From an uncultured Collinsella sp. (GTDB lineage Bacteria; Actinomycetota; Coriobacteriia; Coriobacteriales; Coriobacteriaceae): a stretch of DNA of 60,578 nt. This document shows, in pieces, positions 1 through 8,634 of this stretch. The DNA is taken from positions 1-60,578 of the forward strand of contig CAUAWV010000009.1 in assembly GCA_958433005.1 (NCBI GenBank), read 5' to 3'. Under the pieces are notes generated by a model, which saw nothing but the letters and a program-made list of their open reading frames with translations, did not search any database and had not been told where the DNA came from. Numbering within the stretch: position 1 is the stretch's first letter; each line of letters starts with the position of its first letter. Made by a program: the position numbers and the translations under genes.

Positions 1-1831
1 TGCGGTCATACTCCGCACCCAGCTCGGGCTTGGAGATATGCGCGGCGCGGGCATAGGCGGTCGCCAGGTTGTCGAACGTCTCAGCGTCGTTCTTGCGGGC
101 CTCGTCGAGGGCGGCGCAGCGGGCGAAGAAGACGGACGGGGCGATGATGTGCACCGCGGAGACGGCGGCGACGGTATCGGCCGGAATCTTTTCGTCGCGG
201 GCCATGCTCACCAGGCGGCCATGGAAGAAGTCACGAACCTGCTGGGCGACCTCGGCGGCGTCGAACTCAATGCCCTGCTCACTGTAGAGTTCGAGGGCAA
301 AGTCGATGAGCGACGTGGGGTCGATCGGCAGACGGTCGCGCAGGATGTTGATAATGCCGATAGCGGCACGACGCAGCGCGTAGGGGTCGGAGGAGCCGGT
401 CGGGGGCTCGCCGATGGCAAAGATACCGGCGATGGTATCGAGCTTGTCGGCGCAGGCCACGATGCAGCCAGCGGTGCCCTCGGGCAGCTCGTCACCGGCA
501 AAACGGGGACGATAGTGATCGCGAATAGCATGGGCGACCTCGTCGTTCTCCCCCATCGCGGTCGCGTAATAACCGCCCATCACGCCCTGCTGGCTCGTGA
601 ACTCGACGACGGCGTTGGACACCAGGTCTGCCTTGCACAGGTGTGCGGCGCGAGCAGCGTCGGCGGCAAGATGGGCGCCCAGGTGAGCCTCGCGGGCGAT
701 AGCGAGCGCGAGCTGCTCGATGCGCTCGGACTTGGCGAGCACGCTACCGAGCTTCTCCTGGAAGGCAACCTTGGCCAGACGCTCACGGAACTCGTCGAGG
801 GAGATCTTCAGGTCCTCCTCGTAGAAGAACTTGGCGTCGTCCAGACGGGCGCGCACGACGCGCTCGTTGCCGTCGATCACGCGCTCGGCATTCTCGGGCT
901 TGCTGTTGGAGACGACCACGAACTCACGCGTCAGCTTGCCCTCGCCGTCATAGATCGGGAAGTAGCGCTGGTTGGTGAGCATGGACTCGCAGATGATCTC
1001 GTGCGGGACCTTGAGGAACTCCTCATCGAAGGTACCGACGAGCACCGTCGGCCACTCGCAGAGGTTGATGACCTCCTCAAAGACCTTCTTGGGCGTGTCG
1101 ACATGGCAGCCGGGGCGAGCGGCCTCGACCTCGGCGATACCGGCAAGGATGGCCTCACGACGACGCTCGGCAGAAAGCACGCCGGCGTCCTCGAGCACCT
1201 GCTCGTAGACGGCGGGGCTGGCAACAACGTGGTCACCGGGGCCAAGCACGCGATGGCCACGCGTGGTGTTGCCGCTCGTCACGTCGGCAAACGACACAGG
1301 CACAATATCCTCGCCCAGAAGGCAGCAAATCCAGCGGACCGGACGCACGAACGTCGCGTGCTCGTGCCCCCAGCGCTGGCTGCGGTAGTTGGGCCACTGC
1401 AGGCCGGCGATAGTCTTCTCGCACAGGGCCGTCAGGATCGGGGTAGCCGGTGCGGAGGGAATGTTCTTCTCGGCGAACACATACTCGCGGCCGTCGGTGT
1501 CCTCACGACGGACCAAGTCCTCGGCAGCCACACCGAACTTACGGGCGAAGCCCTGTGCGGCCTTGGTGGCGTTGCCGTCGGCATCAAAGGCAATGTTTGC
1601 CGCGGGGCCGCGCTTGACCTCGTGAACCTCATCGGTCGCAGTGGCGACGTTGGCCACGAGCGCAGCCAGACGACGCGGACTCGAGATCACGCGGACCTCG
1701 CCATGGGCCAGACCGGCCTCGTCGAGGCCCTTGGCGATCATGGTGCCAAGCTGCTTGACAGCATTGTTCAGCGGTGCGGAGGGCATTTCCTCCGTACCGA
1801 TCTCAAACAGGAAATCCTTAGCGTCTGCCAT
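1..1831 (-). CDS. glyS: Glycyl-tRNA synthetase beta subunit, partial (C-terminus off the left edge)
   Basis: This is the beta subunit of the alpha2-beta2 glycyl-tRNA synthetase, which helps charge tRNA-Gly in the cytoplasm. The minus-strand frame is open from an ATG at 1831 to the window edge, about 610 codons. It begins MADAKDFLFEIGTEEMPSAP, the conserved GlyS start, and continues with family segments such as ISSPRRLAALV, FVRPVRWI, GHRVLGPG and LTNQRYFPI. The family is usually near 690 residues, so roughly 80 C-terminal residues (anticodon-binding end) are missing. The start lies 3 nt after the glyQ stop, so the two subunits are very probably translated together. Confidence 0.95.
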   Translation of the reverse strand, partial: MADAKDFLFEIGTEEMPSAPLNNAVKQLGTMIAKGLDEAGLAHGEVRVISSPRRLAALVANVATATDEVHEVKRGPAANIAFDADGNATKAAQGFARKFGVAAEDLVRREDTDGREYVFAEKNIPSAPATPILTALCEKTIAGLQWPNYRSQRWGHEHATFVRPVRWICCLLGEDIVPVSFADVTSGNTTRGHRVLGPGDHVVASPAVYEQVLEDAGVLSAERRREAILAGIAEVEAARPGCHVDTPKKVFEEVINLCEWPTVLVGTFDEEFLKVPHEIICESMLTNQRYFPIYDGEGKLTREFVVVSNSKPENAERVIDGNERVVRARLDDAKFFYEEDLKISLDEFRERLAKVAFQEKLGSVLAKSERIEQLALAIAREAHLGAHLAADAARAAHLCKADLVSNAVVEFTSQQGVMGGYYATAMGENDEVAHAIRDHYRPRFAGDELPEGTAGCIVACADKLDTIAGIFAIGEPPTGSSDPYALRRAAIGIINILRDRLPIDPTSLIDFALELYSEQGIEFDAAEVAQQVRDFFHGRLVSMARDEKIPADTVAAVSAVHIIAPSVFFARCAALDEARKNDAETFDNLATAYARAAHISKPELGAEYDR

Positions 1832-1834
1832 GGC

Positions 1835-2746
1835 TTACGCCACCTCGCCTTCCTGGTCGGCATTCTCGTTGACTCCGGCGACCTCGGCCATGTAGGCCTC
1901 GCAGCACGCCTTGGCGACGGCACGGACGCGCAGGATGTAGTTGGCACGCTCGACCGCGGACAGGGCGCCACGGGCATCGAGCAGGTTGAAGGCATGGCTG
2001 CACTTCATGACGCAGTCGTACGCCGGCAGCGGCAGTTTGCGCTCCAGGCAGGAATGGCACTCGGCCTCGTAGTCGTCAAACTTCTGACGCATCATCTCGA
2101 CGTTGGCGACCTCAAAGTTATAGGCACTGAACTCGCGCTCGTTCTCGAGGAACACGTCGCCGTAGGTCATGGGCGTGCCATCGGGCAGGTAGCTCCACAC
2201 CAGATCGTAGACCGAGTTGACGCCCTGGGCGTACATGGCGATACGCTCCAGGCCATAGGTAATCTCGACGGGCACGGGGTCGACCTCGATACCGCCCACC
2301 TGCTGGAAGTACGTAAACTGCGTGACCTCCATGCCGTTGAGCCAGACCTCCCAGCCAAGGCCCCAGGCGCCCAGGGTCGGGCTCTCCCAGTCGTCCTCGA
2401 CAAAGCGGACGTCATGGTCGTTGGGGTCCAGGCCAATGGCAGCAAGAGACCCCAGGTAAAGCTCCTGAGCATTAACCGGAGAGGGCTTAATGAGCACCTG
2501 GAACTGATAGTAGTGCTGCATGCGGTTAGGGTTCTCGCCGTAGCGGCCGTCGGCGGGACGGCGGCAGGGCTGCGCATAGCAGGTGCGCCATTCGGCGGGA
2601 CCGAGCGAGCGCAGCGTGGTCGCGGTATGGAAGGTACCGGCACCGACCTCGGAGTCATAGGGCTGCATAATGACGCAGCCCTGCTCGCCCCAGTACTGCT
2701 GGAGGCGCAGGATGATGTCTTGGAAGGAAAGCGATGAAGCGTTCAT
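1835..2746 (-). CDS. glyQ: Glycyl-tRNA synthetase alpha subunit
   Basis: Catalytic alpha subunit of the two-subunit glycyl-tRNA synthetase (class II). The 303-residue product opens with SLSFQDIILRLQQYWGEQGC and contains GAGTFHTATTLRSLGP, WRTCYAQPCRRPADGRYGENPNR and YGLERIAMYAQGV, which are standard GlyQ blocks. Length matches the family (about 290-300). An AGAGG lies very close to the ATG. It is followed after 3 nt by glyS. A short AT-rich gap of about 60 nt with a TATAGT (2793-2798, minus strand) separates it from lepB. A promoter there is possible, but I see no convincing -35. Confidence 0.97.
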   Translation of the reverse strand: MNASSLSFQDIILRLQQYWGEQGCVIMQPYDSEVGAGTFHTATTLRSLGPAEWRTCYAQPCRRPADGRYGENPNRMQHYYQFQVLIKPSPVNAQELYLGSLAAIGLDPNDHDVRFVEDDWESPTLGAWGLGWEVWLNGMEVTQFTYFQQVGGIEVDPVPVEITYGLERIAMYAQGVNSVYDLVWSYLPDGTPMTYGDVFLENEREFSAYNFEVANVEMMRQKFDDYEAECHSCLERKLPLPAYDCVMKCSHAFNLLDARGALSAVERANYILRVRAVAKACCEAYMAEVAGVNENADQEGEVA

Positions 2747-2805
2747 GCCTCTAATATCCCCTCGTCGAAACGATTACACGGTTAGGTACTGTACTATAGC
2801 GGTTT

Positions 2806-3375
2806 TTAGTCGATAGCGCCGATGCGGTTGAGCGGCCAGTAGCGCACAAGCGCCACAGCGATCAAATCAGAGCGATCGACGGGACCAAAGTAGCGCGAGT
2901 CGGCAGAGTTTTCGCGGTTGTCGCCCATCACCCACACGCACCCGTCGGGAACGGTGTAGGGATAACTCACCTGGGCGCCAGGCGCTTGGACCGAAAGCGG
3001 CCAACTCATGCCGGTCGTATAGTCCTCATCGAGCGCCTGGCCGTCGACGACGACCTTGCCGTCCTGCAGGTCGACCGTCTGGCCGGCCGTGGCAATAACA
3101 CGCTTGACAAGAACATCATGCTCGGAAGTGGCATCGGGGTTGTGGAACACCACGATATCACCCTGTTTGACGGGCTGACCGAGCTCGAGGCTCACCTTTT
3201 GTGCCAGGATCTGGTCGCCAATCTCGATCGTGTCCTCCATGGAGCCGGTGGGTACCACAAAGGGCTCGACCACAAAGGTGCGGATCAGGAAGGTGGCCAC
3301 AAGCGCGATCGCGATGACCGCGACCCACTCAAAAGCGCCCCTCAACGCGGAATGCTGCGATGGAACCATTCTCAC
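2806..3375 (-). CDS. lepB: Signal peptidase I
   Basis: Membrane-bound serine/lysine protease that removes signal peptides from exported proteins. The 189-residue product has one N-terminal membrane segment (about residues 15-35). The catalytic serine lies in PTGSMEDTI (Ser45), the catalytic lysine in LVKRVIA (Lys91), and the box E signature GDNRENSADSRYFGPV follows near residue 150. It starts within the trmD stop (ATGA overlap), so it is translationally coupled to trmD. The fusion of ribosome maturation and secretion genes in one operon is common in Gram-positive bacteria (rpsP-rimM-trmD neighbourhood). A second ATG two codons downstream is an alternative start. Confidence 0.96.
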   Translation of the reverse strand: MRMVPSQHSALRGAFEWVAVIAIALVATFLIRTFVVEPFVVPTGSMEDTIEIGDQILAQKVSLELGQPVKQGDIVVFHNPDATSEHDVLVKRVIATAGQTVDLQDGKVVVDGQALDEDYTTGMSWPLSVQAPGAQVSYPYTVPDGCVWVMGDNRENSADSRYFGPVDRSDLIAVALVRYWPLNRIGAID

Positions 3376-4130
3376 TCCTCGCTCTGCGAATACGAAGCGT
3401 CCAGAATCTCCTGCGCGTATGCGCGCTCCTGGGGCGTAAGCCGTGCCGTCTCGATCAGGTCGGGACGCCAGCGGCAGGTGCGCTCGATGGCATTCTTACG
3501 GCGCCAGGCATCGACCTTGGCATGGTCACCGCTCACGAGCACCGGCGGCACGCCCTCGCCGTTGAATTCAGCAGGGCGAGTGTACTGCGCATACTCGAGC
3601 AGGCCTCCGTCCTCGGCGGTCGAGAACGACTCGTCGACGTTGCTCATCTCGTCACCAAGGGCGCCGGGAATCAGGCGTACGACAGCATCGGCAACGACCA
3701 TAGCGGGAAGCTCGCCGCCCGTGAGCACGTAATCGCCGATCGACAGGCGCTCGTCGGCATACGCATAGGCACGCTCGTCGACACCCTCGTAACGGCTGCA
3801 CACAAACAGCAAGCGCTCGCTTTTGAGCAGGCGCTCGGCCACATGCTGCGTAAAAGGCTCGCCGCACGGGGTGAAGAACACCACCGTCGGCTTGGGGCCC
3901 TCCGCGCTAATGGCCTCGATGGCCTCGGCGATAGGCTCGACCTTCATGAGCATGCCCTGCCCGCCGCCGTACGGCTCGTCATCGACGGTACGATGGCGGT
4001 CGTGCGTCCAGTCGCGCAGGTTATACGCCTTAAAATCAAAAAGGCCGGCCTTGCGGGCGCGGCCCAAAATCGATGTGGACATGACGGGCTCAAACATCTC
4101 GGGAAAGACCGAAAGGGTCTCAATCAGCAT
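3372..4130 (-). CDS. trmD: tRNA (guanine-37-N1)-methyltransferase
   Basis: Methylates G37 next to the anticodon in tRNAs that read CNN codons, using S-adenosylmethionine, and so prevents +1 frameshifting. The 252-residue product starts MLIETLSVFPEMF and carries the TrmD blocks DDEPYGGGQGMLMK, CSRYEGVDERA and the trefoil-knot SAM site SIGDYVLTGGELPAM. A GGGAGG sits 5 nt before the ATG. It is the fourth gene of rpsP-khpA-rimM-trmD-lepB. The stop overlaps the lepB start by 4 nt. Confidence 0.97.
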   Translation of the reverse strand: MLIETLSVFPEMFEPVMSTSILGRARKAGLFDFKAYNLRDWTHDRHRTVDDEPYGGGQGMLMKVEPIAEAIEAISAEGPKPTVVFFTPCGEPFTQHVAERLLKSERLLFVCSRYEGVDERAYAYADERLSIGDYVLTGGELPAMVVADAVVRLIPGALGDEMSNVDESFSTAEDGGLLEYAQYTRPAEFNGEGVPPVLVSGDHAKVDAWRRKNAIERTCRWRPDLIETARLTPQERAYAQEILDASYSQSEE

Positions 4131-4140
4131 GTTGTCCTCC

Positions 4141-4662
4141 CTACTTGTCCATATCGATCAGGCCGTCCATAACGTGGACGGAAATTGTTCCTGTGTCGGG
4201 AAGATCGAGCACAACCTGCTCGATCACGGGAATCAGTACCTCGCCGTACCGATCGCCCTCGACATCCCAAACATCGTTAGCGGGCGTCGACATGATCTCG
4301 ACAATCGTGCCGAGCGAACCGAAGCGCTCGTCAACCACCTCGCGACCCATCAGGTCGGTATAGGCGGCGTCGAGTGAATCGAGCTCAAAATCGTCACGAT
4401 TTGCCAGCACATAGCATCCCGTGATGCCCTCGGCGGCCGTCAAGTCGTCAATGCCCTCAAATGAGACCAGATCGCCATCGCCCGTATCGGTGACGGACAC
4501 AACCGTGCAAAAGCGGTCGCGCTTGAGCGCCGGCGGCGTCAGGGCGACGCGCATACCCGGCTCTAATACAGAAGGAAGCCCCCGCAGCGGCTGCGCGAGG
4601 ACCTCCCCCTTCCTTCCGTGCGGCTTGACCACACGGGCGATGTTTTTGTACTGGGACCTCAA
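4141..4662 (-). CDS. rimM: 16S rRNA processing protein
   Basis: Ribosome maturation factor that binds uS19 and helps mature the 3' domain of 16S rRNA. The 173-residue product begins IARVVKPHGRKGEVLAQPL, a typical RimM N-terminal barrel. The C-terminal half (from about residue 95, LDAAYTDLMGREVVDE) is the PRC-barrel, with DVWDVEGDRYGEVLIPVIEQVV as its conserved end. The start is TTG, 4 nt after the khpA stop, with AGGA just upstream. It is positioned between khpA and trmD in the usual order. Confidence 0.94.
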   Translation of the reverse strand: MRSQYKNIARVVKPHGRKGEVLAQPLRGLPSVLEPGMRVALTPPALKRDRFCTVVSVTDTGDGDLVSFEGIDDLTAAEGITGCYVLANRDDFELDSLDAAYTDLMGREVVDERFGSLGTIVEIMSTPANDVWDVEGDRYGEVLIPVIEQVVLDLPDTGTISVHVMDGLIDMDK

Positions 4663-4666
4663 GGTC

Positions 4667-4951
4667 CTAGCCCAGAACCTCTACCTCGACAGCAGTGTCG
4701 AGGCGAGCGGCCAGCGCACGGGCGAGCGTGCGAATGGCCTTGATGGTACGGCCACGACGGCCGATGACCTTAGCGACGTCATCCTCGGCGACCGAAACCT
4801 CAATCGTAGAGGCGTCGTCACCATCGATGACCTCAAGGCTCACGGAATCCGGGTCGTCGACGATCTGAACAACGAGATATTCGACGAGATCGGCGATGCG
4901 ATCTGAGAGCATTGCCTCACCCTCGAGCTGTGCAGCGTCAACCTCAGGCAC
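4667..4951 (-). CDS. khpA: KH-domain RNA-binding protein (KhpA family)
   Basis: Small single-KH RNA-binding protein of 94 residues. The KH core includes VIGRRGRTIKAIRTL, with the GXXG loop (GRRG) that grips single-stranded RNA, at about residues 63-77. KhpA usually acts with a partner KH protein in RNA binding and cell-envelope control. That role is known for the family and is not shown here. It starts with GTG (GGAG 6 nt upstream) immediately after rpsP and is followed by rimM. The position between rpsP and rimM is the standard one for khpA. Confidence 0.92.
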   Translation of the reverse strand: MPEVDAAQLEGEAMLSDRIADLVEYLVVQIVDDPDSVSLEVIDGDDASTIEVSVAEDDVAKVIGRRGRTIKAIRTLARALAARLDTAVEVEVLG

Positions 4952-4954
4952 GAT

Positions 4955-5296
4955 TTACTCCTCGGCGCCCTCAGCGGCCTCAGCGGCAGCCTTAGCGGCC
5001 TCGGCCTCTTTGGCGAGCTGCTTCTTGGACTTCTTGACGACGGTCTCGGTCTTCTCGCCCTCGTTGGCGGCCTTGACCAGAGCGGCGACGGCGTCGGTGA
5101 GCTGAGCGCCCTTGGACTGCCAGTCGGCGATCTTCTCGAGGTCGAGATTGATGGTCTTGGGGGCGGTCATCGGGTTGTAGCGGCCAACCTCCTCGATGAT
5201 ACGACCGTCACGCGGGGCGCGGGAATCGGCGACGACGACACGGTAGTACGGACGCTTCTTAGCGCCGTGACGAGCAAGGCGAATCTTGACTGCCAA
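4955..5296 (-). CDS. rpsP: 30S ribosomal protein bS16
   Basis: Small-subunit ribosomal protein bS16, first gene of the rpsP-khpA-rimM-trmD-lepB operon. The protein begins (M)AVKIRLARHGAKKRPYYRVV, the canonical S16 start, which fixes the initiation codon as TTG at 5296 with a strong GGAGGAG 6 nt upstream. The 113-residue length includes a C-terminal tail of about 30 residues rich in Lys, Ala and Glu (from KKSKKQLAKEAEA) beyond the usual domain, as often seen in Actinobacteria. Confidence 0.96.
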   Translation of the reverse strand: MAVKIRLARHGAKKRPYYRVVVADSRAPRDGRIIEEVGRYNPMTAPKTINLDLEKIADWQSKGAQLTDAVAALVKAANEGEKTETVVKKSKKQLAKEAEAAKAAAEAAEGAEE

Positions 5297-5352
5297 AGGA
5301 AACTCCTCCAACCAAGCAGCTTTAGGCTGCAACTACAAACAAACAGTTGAAC

Positions 5353-5381
5353 ATAATACGCCATCGACGCGGGCAGGTGAA
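5353..5381 (-). promoter_or_regulatory. Probable sigma-70-type promoter of the rpsP operon
   Basis: On the minus strand TTCACC (-35, 5376-5381) and TATTAT (-10, 5353-5358) are separated by 17 nt. Transcription would start near 5346, giving a leader of about 50 nt before the rpsP TTG. The -35 is imperfect. The call rests on spacing and position. Confidence 0.5.
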
Positions 5382-5536
5382 GTCCGTGAGACCAACTTCT
5401 TCGGTGTAGTCGAGGGCAAATCCATATCTTAGACAAGAATTCGGGATTTGCAAGCACATACACGCACCCCACATGAGCTGCGCGGTATACTCATGACATG
5501 GAAAGACGCGAACATACATACGGTTATGAGGATGCC

Positions 5537-6751
5537 ATGGGCGTCACGCCGCCGCCCTGGACGGGTCCGGCGGTGGGCCTCATGGACCTCGATGCGTTTT
5601 TTGCGAGCGTGGAGATGCTCGATCATCCCGAATGGCGCGGAAAGCCACTCATCGTGGGCGGAGACGCCGATTCGCGTGGCGTCGTGTCCACGTGTTCGTA
5701 TGAGGCACGTCGCTTTGGCGTGCACTCTGCCATGGCCTCGGCCGAGGCGCGGCGCTTGTGCCCGCAAGCCATTTGGACGCACGGGCACTTTGATCGCTAC
5801 CGCGAGGTGAGCGCGCAGGTCATGGCGATTCTTGCCGAGGAGACGCCGCGCGTTGAGCGCGTATCCATCGACGAAGCCTTTATCGATATCACACCGGGTC
5901 GCTTTGCGCCCGAAGACCCGCTACTGGTTGCGCGGCGTATAAGCGACCGCGTGGCAGCGCTGGGAGTGACCTGCTCCATTGGCGTGGGCTGCAACAAGAC
6001 GGTCGCAAAGATCGCAAGCGAGCGGGATAAGCCGTTTGGGCTGACCATCGTGCGCCCCGGAACCGAGCAGCGCTTTTTGGCCGCGCTGCCGGTATCTGCC
6101 ATGAGCGGCATCGGGCGCTCGGCCGAGGAGCGACTGCGCCGCATGCGCATCTACACGCTCGGCGAGCTGTCACGTTCACCGGAATCAACCTTGGCCTCTA
6201 TTTTTGGCGTCAACGGCGAACGCATGCGCCAGCGTGCGCTGGGACTCGAAATATCCGAAGTAACAAGCCTCGATGAGGAACGCGAGGTTAAATCCGTGAG
6301 CAATGAGCGAACCTTTGCGAAAGATTTGACTGAGCGTGGGGACATCGAAGCGGCGATTGCGCTGTTGGGAGAGTCGGTTGGACGCCGCCTGCGCCGTCAG
6401 GGACTGACGGGCGGCACGGTAACGCTCAAGCTTAAGTATTCGTATGGCAGCGGACGCACGGCGCAGCGGCGGCTTCCCCACCCCACCGACGATGAGAACA
6501 TCTTTGTGGCGGTTGCGCTCGAACTGCTCGACAACATCTGGCAGGAAGGCATGCATGTGCGTCTGGCGGGTATCGGGATGAGCGACTTTGACCATCAGGG
6601 CGGCATCCAGACCGACCTGTTCTGCGAAGTCGACGACCGCGGAGCCCAATCAAGCGACCGTCGCGACCTCTCAGTCGCGATCGATGCCGTCCGAGACAAG
6701 TTCGGCGACACCGCCCTATCTTTCGGCCGCCAATCCCGCTTCAATGATTAA
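5537..6751 (+). CDS. dinB: DNA polymerase IV (Y-family translesion polymerase)
   Basis: Error-prone Y-family polymerase that copies past damaged bases. Motif VGLMDLDAFFASVE carries the first catalytic acidic residues and RVSIDEAFIDI the second pair. CSIGVGCNKTVAKIASERDKP is the finger/palm signature, and a helix-hairpin-helix (MSGIGRSAEERLRRMRI) and little-finger domain follow. I prefer the ATG at 5537 because GAGGA lies just before it. An in-frame ATG at 5498 (13 residues longer) falls about where transcription from the TATACT at 5486-5491 would begin, so it would be leaderless. No typical C-terminal beta-clamp motif stands out. It is transcribed away from rpsP. Confidence 0.95.
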   Translation: MGVTPPPWTGPAVGLMDLDAFFASVEMLDHPEWRGKPLIVGGDADSRGVVSTCSYEARRFGVHSAMASAEARRLCPQAIWTHGHFDRYREVSAQVMAILAEETPRVERVSIDEAFIDITPGRFAPEDPLLVARRISDRVAALGVTCSIGVGCNKTVAKIASERDKPFGLTIVRPGTEQRFLAALPVSAMSGIGRSAEERLRRMRIYTLGELSRSPESTLASIFGVNGERMRQRALGLEISEVTSLDEEREVKSVSNERTFAKDLTERGDIEAAIALLGESVGRRLRRQGLTGGTVTLKLKYSYGSGRTAQRRLPHPTDDENIFVAVALELLDNIWQEGMHVRLAGIGMSDFDHQGGIQTDLFCEVDDRGAQSSDRRDLSVAIDAVRDKFGDTALSFGRQSRFND

Positions 6752-6772
6752 CCGCCTTTGTAAAAATAGAAA

Positions 6773-6806
6773 GCCGGGCAGGTGCGGAAAACCGCAACTG
6801 CCCGGC
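6773..6806 (-). terminator. Rho-independent terminator of the rplU-rsfS gene string
   Basis: Stem GCCGGGCAG/CTGCCCGGC extended by an inner GCGG stem around an AAAA loop. On the minus strand it is followed by a T-rich run (TTTCTATTTTTA). It lies just after rsfS and may also stop dinB transcription, although the plus side lacks a T run. Confidence 0.8.
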
Positions 6807-6849
6807 GAAATGCGCGAGGCTAGCTAAAAGCCCCATATCAAATGAGCCA

Positions 6850-7305
6850 CTAGAGGAGGTCGAGGGGGAGCTGGGGGGCGTCACCCCAGAGCTTTTCTAG
6901 GCGGTAAAAGTCGCGGGCTTCGGGAGTGAAGACATGGACGACAACCGAGCCGTAGTCCATGAGCATCCAGGTCTTCTGCTCGCGGCCCTCGATGGAGAAC
7001 GGATGCTCGCCGCAAGCCTCGGCAACCTTCTCCTCGATCTCGTCGACAATCGAATCGACCTGGCGGTTGTTGGTACCGGTGGCAAGCACAAAGTAGTCGC
7101 ACACGTCGGAAAGCTCGGTCAGGTCGAGCACCTGCACGTCCTCGCCCTTCTTGTCGTAGGCGGCCTGCGCGGCGGCGCGGGCGACATCCTCGGCAGCGAC
7201 ACCGCTCGCGGACAGCGAGGCGGCGGTGCGGTCGGACGTGGCAGCGAAACTCTTGTGCTCCACACCTTCAAGAATCTGCTCGTCAGTCATGGTCTCGTCG
7301 GCCAT
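6850..7305 (-). CDS. rsfS: Ribosome silencing factor (RsfS/Iojap family)
   Basis: Binds uL14 and blocks subunit joining when nutrients are scarce. The 151-residue product has about 45 N-terminal residues of acidic, low-complexity sequence, then the RsfS domain: AAQAAYDKKGEDVQVLDL, DYFVLATGTNNRQVDSIVDE and WMLMDYGSVVVHVFTPEARDFY. The ATG at 7305 has AGAGG 6 nt upstream. A GTG seven codons further up is less likely. It is last in rplU-rpmA-obgE-nadD-yqeK-rsfS, the order widely conserved in Gram-positive bacteria. Confidence 0.95.
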   Translation of the reverse strand: MADETMTDEQILEGVEHKSFAATSDRTAASLSASGVAAEDVARAAAQAAYDKKGEDVQVLDLTELSDVCDYFVLATGTNNRQVDSIVDEIEEKVAEACGEHPFSIEGREQKTWMLMDYGSVVVHVFTPEARDFYRLEKLWGDAPQLPLDLL

Positions 7306-7333
7306 GGAATACCTCTTTCTAGACACACCCGAG

Positions 7334-7954
7334 CTAGCGCAGCTGGGCGTAATGGTTGTAAATCGTAATAGCCGTGGGATAAAGATAGCGCCCGGACTGG
7401 ATCACAAAGACCAGACCCTGCGCAAAACAGGAGAAGAACAACTCATCGAGCGAGGACTTCCCCACCATCTTGCGCAGCGCATGGGCATAGTCGCCGTGAC
7501 GGTTGGGCTCGATGGCATCTGCCACAAAGACCACCATATCGAGCGGCGTCATGTCGCAGGCACCCACGGTGTGACGGTCGACAGCCTGGAAAACGGCCGG
7601 TGACAGCTCGGGAAAAAGCTGCGGAAGCTCATAGGCGGCAACAGGGCCATGCAAAAGCGGCGTCGCGGCGGAAGGAGAGCCGGCAACCTTGATGCCATAG
7701 TGAAGCGCGCGGGCCACGAGCTCGTCATCGGAAAGAACCTTGTCCCAGTCGTGAATTAAGCCGGCGGCAGCCGCATCAAAGCGGTCAACGCCGTAGACCT
7801 CGGCCAGATGAAGTGCGGTCTCGGCAACACCCAGCGAATGCACATAGCGCTTGCGCTTATCTTTCATGCGAACATCGAGCAGCTCTTGAATGCGCTTGAG
7901 CAGCGCGCGCTCATCGCCCTCAAACTGATCCTCTACCGACAACGTAGCCCCCAT
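7334..7954 (-). CDS. yqeK: HD-domain hydrolase, YqeK-type (symmetrical diadenosine tetraphosphatase)
   Basis: HD-superfamily metal-dependent hydrolase. Family members split Ap4A into two ADP. The 206-residue protein has His39 in YVHSLGVAETA and the HD pair His68-Asp69 in AGLIHDWDK. Further metal/substrate residues lie in LLHGPVAAYEL and AVDRHTVG, and DMVVFVADAIEPNR is a YqeK hallmark. The ATG overlaps the nadD stop by 1 nt, so the two are coupled. The nadD-yqeK-rsfS order supports the assignment. Confidence 0.92.
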   Translation of the reverse strand: MGATLSVEDQFEGDERALLKRIQELLDVRMKDKRKRYVHSLGVAETALHLAEVYGVDRFDAAAAGLIHDWDKVLSDDELVARALHYGIKVAGSPSAATPLLHGPVAAYELPQLFPELSPAVFQAVDRHTVGACDMTPLDMVVFVADAIEPNRHGDYAHALRKMVGKSSLDELFFSCFAQGLVFVIQSGRYLYPTAITIYNHYAQLR

Positions 7955-8631
7955 CACTCAAAATCTTCTTGGCCCAAATCGGCATATAGCCTGCGCTTGC
8001 GAATGTAGCCGAGCACGGACTCGCTCGTAAGATAGCGCACGCTCATGCCGCGGGCAACTCGCTTACGAATGTTCGTCGAGCTGATCGCCAGCGCCGGAAT
8101 CTGAATATAGCGCACGTCGAACGGCAGCCCCGACTCTTTGATTCGGGCACGCGCCGTATCGATATCAAAGCCCGGTCGCGTCGCCGCAATAAAGGTAGCA
8201 AGCTCAGCGATTCGTTCGGCATCATGCCAGGTCACAATATCGATAATCGCATCGGCGCCCGTAATAAAGTAGAGCTTTACCTGCGGCGGGTAAAAATCGC
8301 GAAGGGCATGAAGCGTATCGGCCGTATAGGTTACACCCGGACGGTCAATCTCGAACCGGCTCGCCAAAAAGGCCGGGTTCGCGGCGGTGGCGAGGACCGT
8401 CATGGCATAACGGTCCTCGGCAGGCGTAACCGGCTTGTCAAGCTTAAAGGCGGGAGAGCCCGCCGGCATAAAGAGCACAGCGTCCAAGTCGAGCGACTCG
8501 CGCGCCTGCTCGGCAGTCACCAGGTGCCCGTAATGAATCGGGTCGAATGTGCCGCCCATAATGCCAAGCCGAAACTCCTTGCCCTCTTTTATGGGCAGCT
8601 CGGGCAAACCGATTCCACCGCGCAGCGACAT
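7954..8631 (-). CDS. nadD: Nicotinate-nucleotide adenylyltransferase
   Basis: Transfers AMP from ATP to nicotinate mononucleotide in NAD biosynthesis. The 225-residue product has the nucleotidyltransferase signature GIMGGTFDPIHYGHL at residues 23-37, the TGADAIIDIVTW segment and the C-terminal ISSTNIRKRVARG motif. About 20 residues precede the first beta strand, so an internal start is possible. It sits 3 nt after obgE and overlaps yqeK by 1 nt. Confidence 0.95.
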   Translation of the reverse strand: MSLRGGIGLPELPIKEGKEFRLGIMGGTFDPIHYGHLVTAEQARESLDLDAVLFMPAGSPAFKLDKPVTPAEDRYAMTVLATAANPAFLASRFEIDRPGVTYTADTLHALRDFYPPQVKLYFITGADAIIDIVTWHDAERIAELATFIAATRPGFDIDTARARIKESGLPFDVRYIQIPALAISSTNIRKRVARGMSVRYLTSESVLGYIRKRRLYADLGQEDFE

Positions 8632-8634
8632 GGC

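Noticed and set aside
38..2737. An 899-codon plus-strand reading frame opposite glyS and glyQ
   Set aside because: Its product has no recognisable domain, and the minus strand carries clear GlyS and GlyQ. Long antisense frames are expected from GC-rich third positions.
5512..5527. Possible SOS (LexA) box at the start of dinB
   Set aside because: Only a half-site like CGAACATA is present. The other half of the GAAC-N4-GTTC palindrome is missing at the right spacing.
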